A stretch of DNA of 64,000 nucleotides, from the NCBI RefSeq assembly GCF_000499845.2, contig NC_023754.2, positions 24,648,611-24,712,610 on the forward strand. The letters run 5' to 3'. The notes beneath the pieces are model-generated. The model saw only the letters and a list, made by a program, of their open reading frames with translations. It was not told the origin of the DNA and searched no databases. Shown here in pieces: positions 51,437 through 62,145 of this stretch (the first letter of the stretch is position 1; each line of letters begins with the position of its first letter). Source of the DNA: Phaseolus vulgaris (taxonomy: Eukaryota > Streptophyta > Magnoliopsida > Fabales > Fabaceae). Both the position numbers and the translations under genes were made by a program.

Positions 51437-53560
51437 ATGGCTAAATCTTACCTTCTCAACTCTTCTTCTTCATCGTCTTCTTCCCCTTATCCTCCTCCTC
51501 CTTCTCATGCCCTCAATTATCGCAAATCCATCTCCATCACCACATCTATCTCATTCTCTAACTCTTCCCGGCATTTCAAACTTCTCAGTTTTTCTGCCCC
51601 CCATGGACTCTCTCCTCTCCTCTCTAAACCCAAAACCCTGCTCCAAGCCACCAACACTCTACAAGACACAAAACTCGACGACCCAGTTGCAAAATCTCCA
51701 TCTTTATCAAAAAATCCCATCTGGGTCAATCCCAAAAGCCCCAGAGCCAAACAGCTTTGGAAGAATTCTACTCATGCCATGTCATCACCTCTCACCAAAC
51801 TCGCCAAGTCTCTGGATTCATGCAACCCCACCCACGAACACGTCTCTGAAATCCTCAACGTTTTAGGGGACAACATTTTAGAACGCGATGCCGTCATTAT
51901 TCTCGATGCCATGGCGAATCCCTGCAATGCACTCCTCGCTGTTAACTACTTCAAGCAGAAGATAAAACCATCTAGTCACGTTATTCTCTACAACGTTACC
52001 ATGAAGCTGTTTAGGGAGCTTAAGGATTTCGAAGGAGCAGAGAAGCTGTTTGATGAAATGCTTCAAAGAGGGGTCCACCCTAATCTCATCACTTTTTCAA
52101 CTTTGATTAGCTGCGCTTCCATGTGTTCTTTGCCACATAAGGCTGTGAAGTGGTTTGAGATGATGCCCTCTTTCGGGTGTGAACCGGATAATAATTTGTC
52201 CTCGTCCATGATATATGCTTATGCAAGAACTGGTAATGCTGACATGGCTTTGAAACTGTACGATCGTGCAAAAGCAGAGAAATGGCATATAGACACGGTG
52301 GTGTTCTCGGGGTTGGTTAAGATGTTTGGGATGTCAGAGAATTATGATGAGTGCTTGAACGTTTACAATGATATGAAGGTTCTTGGTGCGAAGCCGAATT
52401 TGGTAACATATAATGCTCTGTTGTATGCCATGGGAAGAGCTAAGAGAGCCAGAGAAGCCAAAGCTATATATGAGGAGATGATAAATAATGGATTGTCACC
52501 AACTTGGCCTACCTACGCAGCTCTGTTACAAGCCTATTGTAGAGCCCGGTTCATTAAGAATGCGATGAGAGTTTACAAGGAAATGAAGGAAAAAGGAAAG
52601 GATATCGATGTATTTCTTTATAACATGCTTTTTGACATGTGTGCTAATGTTGGTTGTGTGGATGAAGCAGTTAAAATTTTTGAAGACATGAAAAGTTCTG
52701 GGACTTGCCGACCAGACAAATTTACATATGCATCCTTGATCAACATGTACTCTTGCCTAAGCAAAATTTCAGAGATGGAAGCCATGTTCAATGAAATGAT
52801 GGAATCTGGATTTCAGCCTGATGTAATAGTTTTTACATCACTTGTCCATTGCTATGGAAAAGCCAAGCGAACTGATGATGTTGTAAAGATATTTAATCAG
52901 CTCATGGATTTGGGCATCAGTCCTGATGGTCGCTTCTGTGATTGTCTTCTATATGCAATGTCCCAAGTACCAAAAGAAGAACCTGGTAAGCTCGCAGGTT
53001 GCATTGAGAAGGCTAATCCAGTGCTTGGGTCTGTGTTAAGTTATTTGATGAAAAAGCACGAGGATGGTGAACATTTTAGAAAGGAAGCATTAGAACTTTT
53101 TAATTCAACTGAACCTGATGTAAAAAAGTCCATGTGTAATTGTTTAATTGATCTTTGTGTGAACTTGGATGTGCCCGACAGAGCTCGTGACCTTTTGGAT
53201 CTCGGGTTGTCTCTTCGGATATATACTGATATACAGTCAAGGTCTCAAGATAAGTGGTGTCTGTATCTAAAGAGACTCTCAGTTGGAGCTGCTCTGACTG
53301 CCTTAAGTGTTTGGATAAATGACTTGTCTAAGGCTTTGGAATCGGGGGAAGAGCTTCCACCACTACTTGGAATCAACACTGGGCATGGGAAACACAGGCT
53401 TTCAGATAAAGTTTTGCCTACTGTTTTTGAATCATATCTGAAGGAACTTAAAGCTCCATTCCATAAGGCTGCCAATAAGGATGGCTGGTTTTTGGCTACC
53501 AGTGAAGCAGCCACATCATGGCTGCAGTCCAGGGGCTCAACTGTGGCTCTTCCCCAATGA
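51437..53560 (+). CDS. SVR7: Chloroplast PPR-SMR protein, SVR7/ATP4-like, copy 2
   Basis: Intronless, 707 residues from ATG 51437; the open frame reaches a GTG at 51419, but MAKSYLLNSSS is the natural start and gives a Ser-rich transit peptide. The architecture is the same as in copy 1: signature WVNPKSPRAKQL, nine PPR motifs (VILYNVTMKLF to MDLGISPD) and a C-terminal SMR domain with TGHGKHR. It ends earlier than copy 1 (STVALPQ). Many blocks are identical between the copies (YDRAKAEKW, VYKEMKE versus IYEEMKE, CYGKAKRTDDVVKIF), so this is a tandem duplication with both copies intact. Base-reading residues are N/N, S/D, S/D, S/N, N/T, A/D, N/D, A/D, T/D, differing from copy 1 in five motifs. 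A plastid RNA-binding role is inferred from SVR7 and ATP4. Confidence 0.94.
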   Translation: MAKSYLLNSSSSSSSSPYPPPPSHALNYRKSISITTSISFSNSSRHFKLLSFSAPHGLSPLLSKPKTLLQATNTLQDTKLDDPVAKSPSLSKNPIWVNPKSPRAKQLWKNSTHAMSSPLTKLAKSLDSCNPTHEHVSEILNVLGDNILERDAVIILDAMANPCNALLAVNYFKQKIKPSSHVILYNVTMKLFRELKDFEGAEKLFDEMLQRGVHPNLITFSTLISCASMCSLPHKAVKWFEMMPSFGCEPDNNLSSSMIYAYARTGNADMALKLYDRAKAEKWHIDTVVFSGLVKMFGMSENYDECLNVYNDMKVLGAKPNLVTYNALLYAMGRAKRAREAKAIYEEMINNGLSPTWPTYAALLQAYCRARFIKNAMRVYKEMKEKGKDIDVFLYNMLFDMCANVGCVDEAVKIFEDMKSSGTCRPDKFTYASLINMYSCLSKISEMEAMFNEMMESGFQPDVIVFTSLVHCYGKAKRTDDVVKIFNQLMDLGISPDGRFCDCLLYAMSQVPKEEPGKLAGCIEKANPVLGSVLSYLMKKHEDGEHFRKEALELFNSTEPDVKKSMCNCLIDLCVNLDVPDRARDLLDLGLSLRIYTDIQSRSQDKWCLYLKRLSVGAALTALSVWINDLSKALESGEELPPLLGINTGHGKHRLSDKVLPTVFESYLKELKAPFHKAANKDGWFLATSEAATSWLQSRGSTVALPQ

Positions 53561-54807
53561 AATTGTTGTTTACTATTAGGCAACCTTGGCATGTTGACTT
53601 TATGCATTTTCCTATACCGCTGGAGAAAATTTTGGTATAAGTAGTTTCTGGAAATTTGTTTTTGTTTTGGATGTTTTACATTGTGAATGATGAAAGCGGC
53701 CTGATATTAATATCTAGAAAGTAATTAGTTATTGGCTCTGATGAATTTCAATCCCGAATGTTGTTGGATATTAGTAGTATTGATTGAATAAAAATGGGTA
53801 CTGGAATTGTTTTGGCCAGGACAGGCAGGTGCACAGGGTGCAAGTTGGTCTTATGCTAGTCTGTATACTAAAGCGTTTCTCATTTTGACAAGGTTGATGC
53901 GGCGCATGTTCCTACTTTTTTCTACATAAACAAACAAAATCTGATACCTCTTGTTCTAAACTGAAAGCAGGTTTAGAGGGCCAGCATCTATATCCTCAAA
54001 TTGAGGACCGCAAATTTAGGAGATGGTAGAGATCAACAAAGTGAAAACAGCCTAGCAATTTTTTTATTATGGTACAGAAAACAATGACATGGCTTTGTTC
54101 TAATCTATGAATCAAGTGTCGTAGTCCTTTCCACTTTTCAACTATTTCAATTTTGTGTGTTTGGATCAATGTTAGTAAAATTAATTTTAAAGTGATGTCA
54201 TTAATGTTTAGATGATTTTATCTCACTGGTTAGTAAAGTTCCTAACACAAAAGCTGCTTAAAATTACTTTTAAGTCAAAATCAATTCTTTAACATAGAAC
54301 AATATTTATCTAAAATTATATTAACTAGTATTTCCACATGCACTTGCTACAGCTCAATATACAACTGAAAAGAAGGTTGAGGTTGACCTTTACATTGAAC
54401 GTGACGGTTGACCTTTTTTTGTCAATTGTTTTATCATGTGGGATTGACTTTAGTTTATGGTTTGAGTGTACTGCTATTATTATATTTAATAATTAATTGT
54501 CTGGACAAAGGTTGGCAAATTAACGAATAAAGGGCTTTTGACTTTGTTGAGAGAATAGTTTTGGAGTTATGTGCTTGCAACTTCAAGTCCTACATGGACC
54601 TGAGTGCCTGTCCAGTCACACCTCATTTTGGCTTTTCGACAGAATGGAGCATAACACTTCTGTACATTCTTATTTTAAAAGAAGTCAATACTTAGAACAA
54701 AAGGAATGGGACCAATGATGGTTTGCACGTTAATATTTTATCCAACTTAAATTGACTCAACTCTCTCCATATAAGGGTGAGTCCTTGTTCATTTCATCGT
54801 ATGCAAA
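53561..54807. other. Spacer after PPR-SMR copy 2
   Basis: Probable 3' UTR of copy 2 to about 53800, then non-coding DNA of mixed composition. A W-box-like cluster (TTGACC, GTTGACCTT) is visible at 54375-54415. CCATATAAGG at 54767-54776 is a possible TATA box for the next gene. No additional coding region seen. Confidence 0.5.
54767..54776 (+). promoter_or_regulatory. Possible TATA box of the DUF4228-like gene
   Basis: CCATATAAGG lies 32-41 bases before the start codon. If used, transcription would start near 54800 and give a very short leader. Assigned by motif and distance only. Confidence 0.35.
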
Positions 54808-55227
54808 ATGGGGAATTTTATGGCTTGCCACTCTCAACCAAAGAAGCAAAACAGATGTCCTCTAATTGAAGGAAAAGAAGTAGAGGTTGATACCCCAGTG
54901 GCAGTTGAAAGGATGAAATCTGCTTCTAAAAAGCGTTACATCGTGGTGCGTAGGAAGCTGCAGCATGGGGAGGTTTACCAGCTTGCACCATTTATGTTGC
55001 AATCTGATATGCCTTTGGTACCTTGTAGGACAACTAACAACAGAAAGTTGAAGACTAGGAGTGTGAAGATTGTGGTGACTGCAGAAGAATTGGAATTGCT
55101 GTTACGTGGATCAAAGAAGTTCCAAATCCAACGCAGAGTTGCTCGTGTCAGGCGAAGTTCTGGGTTGAGAGGGTGCCAAAAATGGTTTCCATCTTTGCCA
55201 ACCATTCAGGAGGTGCATAACTACTAA
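54808..55227 (+). CDS. Small basic myristoylatable protein, DUF4228/PADRE-like
   Basis: Intronless, 139 residues. It begins MGNFMACHSQ, a good N-myristoylation signal (Gly2) with a nearby Cys that could be palmitoylated. A Lys/Arg-rich middle and the segment RSVKIVVTAEELELLLRGSK follow, resembling the C-terminal part of short plant DUF4228 (PADRE) proteins, which are stress-induced and of unknown biochemical role. The typical N-terminal PADRE core is weak, so the family call is tentative. Codon use and the Kozak-like context (GCAAAATGGGG) support a real gene. An ATG at 54801, seven bases upstream and out of frame, opens a 22-codon frame that overlaps the start and ends at 54869; it could reduce translation if it lies in the mRNA. 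Confidence 0.7.
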   Translation: MGNFMACHSQPKKQNRCPLIEGKEVEVDTPVAVERMKSASKKRYIVVRRKLQHGEVYQLAPFMLQSDMPLVPCRTTNNRKLKTRSVKIVVTAEELELLLRGSKKFQIQRRVARVRRSSGLRGCQKWFPSLPTIQEVHNY

Positions 55228-56140
55228 ACGATGGGAAGATTGCTCTTTAAGTTCCCATCATCAGCTGTGTAATGAAGTTTATTTGTAGTTTATGCAAATT
55301 TTCTGAAAGATGCTAGGTTGTATTTTGTCAGTAAATTAAGGATGTTTACCTGCTCAACTTTTTAATATAGCAGCAGGGGAAGAAAAAACAAAAGATTAGC
55401 AACATACATCCCTTTTTTTCTCTTATAAAGAGTTTTTCACGCATAGAATATGTAGGAGTATTGAATGCGGACTGTTGTTCATGTTCTTGGATTAACAATG
55501 AGAATGAGATTTTGTCAATTTCCGTTGCTTAAGTGATACTACTTTAAGGAAATTATCCACGCTATTCCTATTATATGATAGAATATAATCTGCTTCTGCT
55601 TAGTGGTTTTTAGATATATCCTTAAATGCTCAATTATAAGTGAGTTTACTGTCGTACTCGTTCGTACCATAAGTTTTTTATGTTTTAGAATGATTCTCAA
55701 AATCACTCAGGATTCAGGAATTGTTGCTTTATGATAACCTTTGGTAAATAAGTTTTCTGATACACGAAATGCAGAAATGTAATTCAATTATTTTCCATGT
55801 GTTCATCATGTTTCATCTCTCTGAAGATACATTTGACAATCGTGTGTAGTATGTATGCAATACTCACAATAACAGCACAAAGGATGCCAATTAAATTTAG
55901 TGTATGTAGTATGTACAGAGTCAGCCTTCCCCGTTGGAACTTTATTTCAACATACTACCTCACTAAATTTTTGTTTTTTTTATTTATAAAGAAAAATCAC
56001 AAAGATCCCATTGATTAATAAATTGCCTTCAGTTTCTCTAAGTAAAGACTCTTCAATGATCTTTCATCATCCTGCAGTATTTTTATAAAAATGTTAAGGG
56101 ATAGTATCAATAAATCTCAAAGAACAGACACAGGTTTTGG
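55228..56140. other. Convergent spacer between DUF4228-like and MAP70 genes
   Basis: Holds the 3' UTR of the plus-strand gene (from 55228) and of MAP70 (to 56140, minus). No additional gene: frames 55797-56018 and 56091-56321 have no domain, and the latter is the complement of the last MAP70 exon. Confidence 0.55.
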
Positions 56141-59100
56141 TCATTCAAAAGGAAAAAAGTTACAGAACCTTCTGGAGGAGTTTGAGCGTCTGATTTTCCT
56201 GTTATCATCTGATTTTATTGAAGCAGCCTCCTTGTCTCTAGCAGCTGCTTCCCTTTTCATTTTCTTCCACTCTATCTCCATAGCCTTTGTCAGTGCATCC
56301 ACTTTCTTTGTGAGCATCTGAAAATAAAAGGATATTTCTTACCTTCAGTTCTAAAGTACTAAGGGGTAGGGTTGGGGGCATAGCTGTTACTAGTACCTTT
56401 ATTTCTTCTTCTTTCGTATGCAAACTACTCTCTTTAATTTCACAAGACTTCCTCAAATTGATGACCTCTTTTTGAAGCTTATCATACAGAAATCCTGAGA
56501 CCACGTCATTGCTGCCTAAATCATTACAGCTATTGCTTTTAGAGTCTTCATCATCTTCAACTGTGGTTTTAATTTGTGCTGCTTCTCTTTCATCACTGCG
56601 TTTATTTGAATTGATGCCTGTGTTCACCTGCATCTTATTTTCTTTTTCATCACTATCAACAACTTTATTTCTTGATGCCCATATTCCTTTCTTCAACATG
56701 TTTTCTGCAGAACTACATTTCTTTCTTAGAATGCTGCCCGGTATTAGGTTCGCAGTAACACTCTCGATGTTGTTTTTTACATTTGTCTTTGGGAACAAAG
56801 AGCTTCCTGCAGTAGATCCCCTTGGTTGTGATGTGGATCTGTTTCTCAGTCCACCATTGGTCGTTAGGAAGCTTAAGATGTTAGACTTCTGTGCCTTTTC
56901 AGATCCAGAATTTGAACTATTTGAGAAATGCTTTAAGCCTTCTTCTAGTGTTTTTAACCTCAGCTTCAGTTTATCCTGAGAAAAATTACCAGATAACATT
57001 AGTTATCACTAAAAACTGTATCTGCACGCTTACATGAAAGGAAAAAAAGTTACCTTCAATTGTGACTCCGCCTTTGCTGTTCTCTCTGATATAGCTAGCT
57101 TTTCTTTCAAGCGTTGCATCTCTGCCTGCATATGCATGGACATACTTGATCATAAAACTTTTTTGCTCACTCAAATGACCAAAAATTACAATAAAAAATC
57201 CTTTTTGAGTTGCCTTCTTCAGCATTTTAACGTATAGTCAAGAGTTCAAATTTTCTTTTTCTTTATGGACTTCGGAACTTTTTAATTATTTTCTTATGCA
57301 TCATAGTCTTGATTTTACTGAAGGAAAAGCTGTGTCACTAACAGAAGTAGTAGTGTTTTTGGATTGAATAGGCAGAACCACATGAGCTCCAAAGAAGATT
57401 CTTATGGGAAGATATACCTGCATTATCCTTCTCTCTTCCAACCATTGTTTGACAGGCATGACCTTGTCATTCTCGTCCTTCCACTCATTTGCCACAACCG
57501 TTGCAACTCTATTGGCTGAAACTTTTACTCTTGCTAGTTCCCTCTCCAGTGTCCTCTTCTCCTCCTGAAAATTTGTGTTAAATTATGTCACTAAATGGAT
57601 CAACCAGAATGAAGAAAGTCAATGTGTTCAAAATCAAGTTCAAAATGGCAGCAGCCATAAGAATTGTCTACCTGCAATTCAGAAATTTGTCGCTGATAAT
57701 CGCGAACAGCATTAGCATTGACTCCACTGGATAAGATGACCTCCTCAAGTTCATAGATCGTTTGGCTAAGTTTTTCAACTTCCAAAATCTTTTGGCGATG
57801 CGTTTTCTCTAAAATTTTGTTCTCCTCCTGCTCATGGAAATTTGTAATTTAGCCAAGTACTTACATTTACTACAGAAACTACGTGTGAAAATGGAATCAT
57901 AAAAAGTATGCCTGGCAGATCTCAATCTGTCTCTTCAAGTCAAAATTTTCATTCTGAACTTCCTCAACTATTAAAACTCTCTCCAGTGCAGTTCTTAAAA
58001 TCTTCTCTGCTTCAAGCAATGCTGCCTCTTTTGACTTTGTGAGCCGTTCCAAAGCTTTCTTATCTTCTTGGAGAGCTGCAATCTGAATGCAAAAATGAAT
58101 GTTAGAATTTTCATTATTATTCACAATTCACTCCTTGTAAGAGTGTCTTTGGTGGAAATTGCAGTATTACTACCTCATTCCTGTACATCTTAATCTCAGC
58201 CTCAAGAGGAGTAATGACACTTTCAAGAGGAACAAAATCATCTTCCTTCTGATCTGCGTGTAGCCTTCTAAGAGTGGCTTCTGCAGCATATTGTGCGGCC
58301 AATGCATCTCTCTTTTCCTCTGTCAGTTTCTTGATTTCTAGCTTCTGCATAAAATTGAGGCATATGCATTTTTAGAATTTACTATGGTTTGACACGGTTC
58401 CAAGTTTCTAGAGATATTAGTACCAGTTTGGTGTACCTTGTGTTTAAGATGATCCTGAGTAAGTCCAAGTCTCTCGTCCAGCTTACTCACTTCATTTCTC
58501 AGCTGGAATTGAAGAATGATAATTACAGCCATTGTTTTGTGACTGAGAAATTTGTATATCTTGTTATAAACAAACACATGTATCGTTGTGCAACTCAATC
58601 AACTACATCTAAAACAATTATCTGATTTAATCAACTAACAGTCTCAAAAACTGAACTGTATATCAATATGCCTAAAGATTTTGACACAATCAACCAATCA
58701 GAAATCATGCTAGTTATGATTTCAAAATAATCATTATACATTGCAAGTGTACTTCAGTTAAATTAAAAAAGAAATACCTCTTCTATGGCCTTGTCCTTTT
58801 TAGCTTCAGTCGCCCTCAAGGCCTTGATTTCACTCTGGCAAGTTGCTAGTTCCTTGGCCTTTTCTGCAATGAGGTTCACTCATAATTTTATAGGTGAAAC
58901 ACAAATTTAAATAAAGTAGATTAAAAAAGAAATTCACTATAATAATTTATTCTTCGTTTTCATTTTGTGGTGAACGAAAAGAAAAATAAATTAGATTTTT
59001 AGGGAAATACTCAAAAACGAGTTTAATAAATAAACCCTCTACACAAATAATAATAAATCTTACAACAAGGCAATAAACACATAAAGTGAAACAACGAAAA

Positions 59101-62100
59101 ATGAATTCATGAGACATTATAAGCAGAAAAGGAAACATAAGTTAAACATAACTATTTACTTAAGTCAAAATCGTATTTTAAATTGATGCCATCATTAACT
59201 AAGATCTGTGAAAAATATTTAACAATATACAAGCTATCATATATACCTTTTCTTTGACAACTAACCATGATGACAAAAATATATCCTTTTGATTTTTAAA
59301 ACCCCATCTCTATTGATTAATCTCTGTTCTTTGATATACTGCAAGTTATCTTTCTTTGGAGTTTTCTAACACAGTGCAATTAATTTTGAAGGAAAAAGAA
59401 ACTTCTTTTCTCACTTTTAAAAAAGTATCAATTTAAGTTTCACTTAAATTATTCTTAGTTGTGAACAAACATGCTTCTTCCGGTTCCCTTACTAGTTAAC
59501 TAGATTTATCCTATTAACAATTTTTTTAAGTCTCCTATTTCAAGCAATTAATATTAATATAAACTGAAACCAAACATATAAAACCTAGTTTTTGAAACTG
59601 TAGAGATTTTTTTTATGTAATACTACTTTTTTTCCTATATCTCTAAGAACTTAAGGTTAATGCATATGGATTTTAAATTTTTTTAATGGATATATTTTAA
59701 CTAAAAAAAACTTAGTTAAAAGTGGTGATAAATTATATTACAGTTTTTTTACTTATCTCCTTATGGTAGCTAGCTATGACACAAGGGCATAATTAGAGAA
59801 GAAACTAATTACACTTTGAAATTCTAACATATAAATTATTTTGAGGCAAAAAAGAAGAAGGTTGAATGATAGAAAGAAGATGGTATATTTTATGTTTGAT
59901 TATAGAGTTTAATGGTATTTTATAATATTATTTAATTATAAATATTGTTAGCGTGATTTTTAAGATAATTTTGAAGATAGGATAATTTTGAAATAATTTT
60001 TGACCTCCTCGATATTTATAATGATGAAACTATTGAAATAAGTATAGTAATTTTTTTAAATTGAGTATAAAATAATATTACAACATTTACGTCAATAATA
60101 ATTGAGTATAAAATAATTTTAAAAAATATACTGAAAATTTATGTTTGTCACGTAAAAAAATTGTCAATGACACATTCTAAAAAATTGACAATAATACGTT
60201 TCAATATTTTTTTTTTACTACAAATACTTACAAGAAAATTTGAACTAAGGAAAAAAACCAATTTTTAAAATATAGAACGAAAAAATATTTAACCCTTCAA
60301 AATATAACAAATTTATCTTATTTGTTATTGGATTATGGTGTTTTAAAATTATTTTATTATGTTAATTTATACTTTATTTCTCTTACTAATAATTACAATT
60401 ATATTATTTTTTTACCTTATTTCTTTTCGAATTTATAAATAGAAGAAAATAATGAAGTAATATTGTTGTCATCATCTTAATTAAAGTTTGAATACGAATA
60501 AATAGAAACTAATTTTAGAGAAAAAAAAATAATTAGTTACTATATTAACTAAATTATAAACAAAAAAAAAATTAGTTTCTAAATTAGTTTATATTATTGT
60601 TAAATAGTTTATAAATTGGTATCTAATTAGCTACCAATTATTTAGATTCTAAATTTGGTAGAAAAACCTTGGTTCCTAATTAGATACCAATTTATAAACT
60701 ATTTAACAATAATACAAGTTAATTTAGAAACCAATTTTTTCTAGTTTCTCTCTAATTTAGTCAATAAAGTAATTAATTATTTTTCTCTCTAAAATTAATT
60801 TCTATTTAATAATTTTCTTGTAATGGAAAATAAGAAAGAATTAAAAGCAATGCATCCATCATTTCTATAATAATTAATAAAATAAACAATAAAACATGTA
60901 CTTAAACTTAATGTGTCCTTAGTTCTCAAGATATATAAAATGCATTTAAACTCCATAGTTTACTTAAAAGTTGAAGTTTCTGTTTGTTTAAGCATTGAGG
61001 AAGGCAAAGCTCAGTTTGGAGGGTGTGAACGTATGCTCAACTAAAAAAAGTAATAAAGCTGTGCTTCTCTCAACATACGTTCAACATCTTGCCAACGTAT
61101 TTCCAAAAACATAGGCTTAGTATTTAATGTCCTGCACGTGCTGTTGTTTGGTTCTGAATTTAGTTTTAACTCTTAACGTCAAAGTTACATTTTATTACTT
61201 GTACATTCAGTAAAATATTATTCACACACACACATATATATTATATATATATATGGAGAGATAATTTCAACTTTATATTATATTATTATTTTAATAATAA
61301 TAATATCATATAAGAAAAGTCATATTTTAGTAATTATAAGTCTAAAACTAATTTGTATTAAGACCATGTTTACATCTATGCTCTATACACATAAATCAAT
61401 TCAATCAAATTTATTTTTAATTAAATTTTGATATTGAAGTTTATATCTAGATAATATTGTGGATCAAATTTTCAATTTATTTAAAGTAAAACAAAATATA
61501 GATAAAAGTTCTCATACAAATTAAAATAAACTTATGTGATCTAACTGTGTACAATCAGCTGTTTAAGTTAAATTCTTGAAGATTTTTGTAATCTCTATGT
61601 CTCAAGCAAAACAGTGTCTTATGAAAGATTAATATATTCTATCCTAAAAAAATTCTGTACTATCATATTGAGAAGTTATTTTATCTAACTTATTCAAAAC
61701 TTGAGGTGCATTAAGTAATTATAACTTAAACTTTATTAAGGTGAAAATTAGCCATGTGCATTAAAAGTTTATGCACAGTGATCTAATGAAAAACTGCAAG
61801 AACTTTGTTTAGCATGTTTTTTAGATAGTAAACCGTGTGAGTTGACAAATAAACTCTTGGTTTTATCTCTTTTGTTGTGAGTAGATGATGAGAATTATCC
61901 AAATCAGGTCTGCTAAAGTTTCAAAACATAGACTTAACTGCAAGAAAGTCAATCCCATTCGCATACTGCAACATGATAAGACTATGAAAAAGGAAGTTAA
62001 AAAGAATAATGGTGAAGAAGAGAAAGTAAAAGTTATGATATGAACCTGTGAGCTGGTTTTGCAAACGATCAATCTGTAACCCCACAGGATCTGGTTGGAC

Positions 62101-62145
62101 AAGAGGAAGTTCTTCCCCACTGTATACCTCTTCGCTGGCCACCAT
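56141..62145 (-). CDS. MAP70: MAP70 microtubule-associated coiled-coil protein
   Basis: Ten exons (62145-62046, 58863-58778, 58502-58437, 58344-58174, 58082-57912, 57827-57672, 57564-57418, 57125-57054, 56975-56397, 56317-56141) total 1725 nt, or 574 residues, all phases matching. The start is MVASEEVYSGEELPLVQPDP. A nearly continuous coiled coil follows at about 25-330, with family blocks LQEDKKALERLTKSKEAALL, VEEVQNENFDLKRQIEICQ, AVRDYQRQISELQ and ANEWKDENDKVMPV. The middle and C-terminal part (about 340-530) is Ser/Asn-rich, then another short coiled coil. MAP70 proteins bind cortical microtubules and shape secondary walls; the short N-terminus suggests MAP70-5 (Arabidopsis At4g17220). Intron 5 has a GC donor (CAG|GCATAC) with a normal AG acceptor. 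Intron 1 is 3.2 kb and contains a MITE. The last exon runs to TGA at 56141; an alternative donor at AGAAG|GTTCTG cannot be excluded. Confidence 0.93.
60500..60826. mobile_element. Foldback MITE with a CACTA-like right end
   Basis: Two arms of about 145 bp are inverted copies: the left one from about 60501 (AATAGAAACTAATTTTAGAG) and the right one to about 60807 (CTCTAAAATTAATTTCTATT), around a short loop at 60646-60662. The right end continues to TTTTCTTGTAATGG, the complement of CCATTACAAGAAAA, close to the CACTACAAGAAAA terminus of CACTA transposons. The left terminus has lost this part. No coding capacity. It sits inside intron 1 of MAP70. Confidence 0.75.
61227..61255. repeat. Compound (CA)n(TA)n microsatellite
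   Basis: CACACACACACA followed by interrupted TA dinucleotides, within MAP70 intron 1. Confidence 0.85.
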
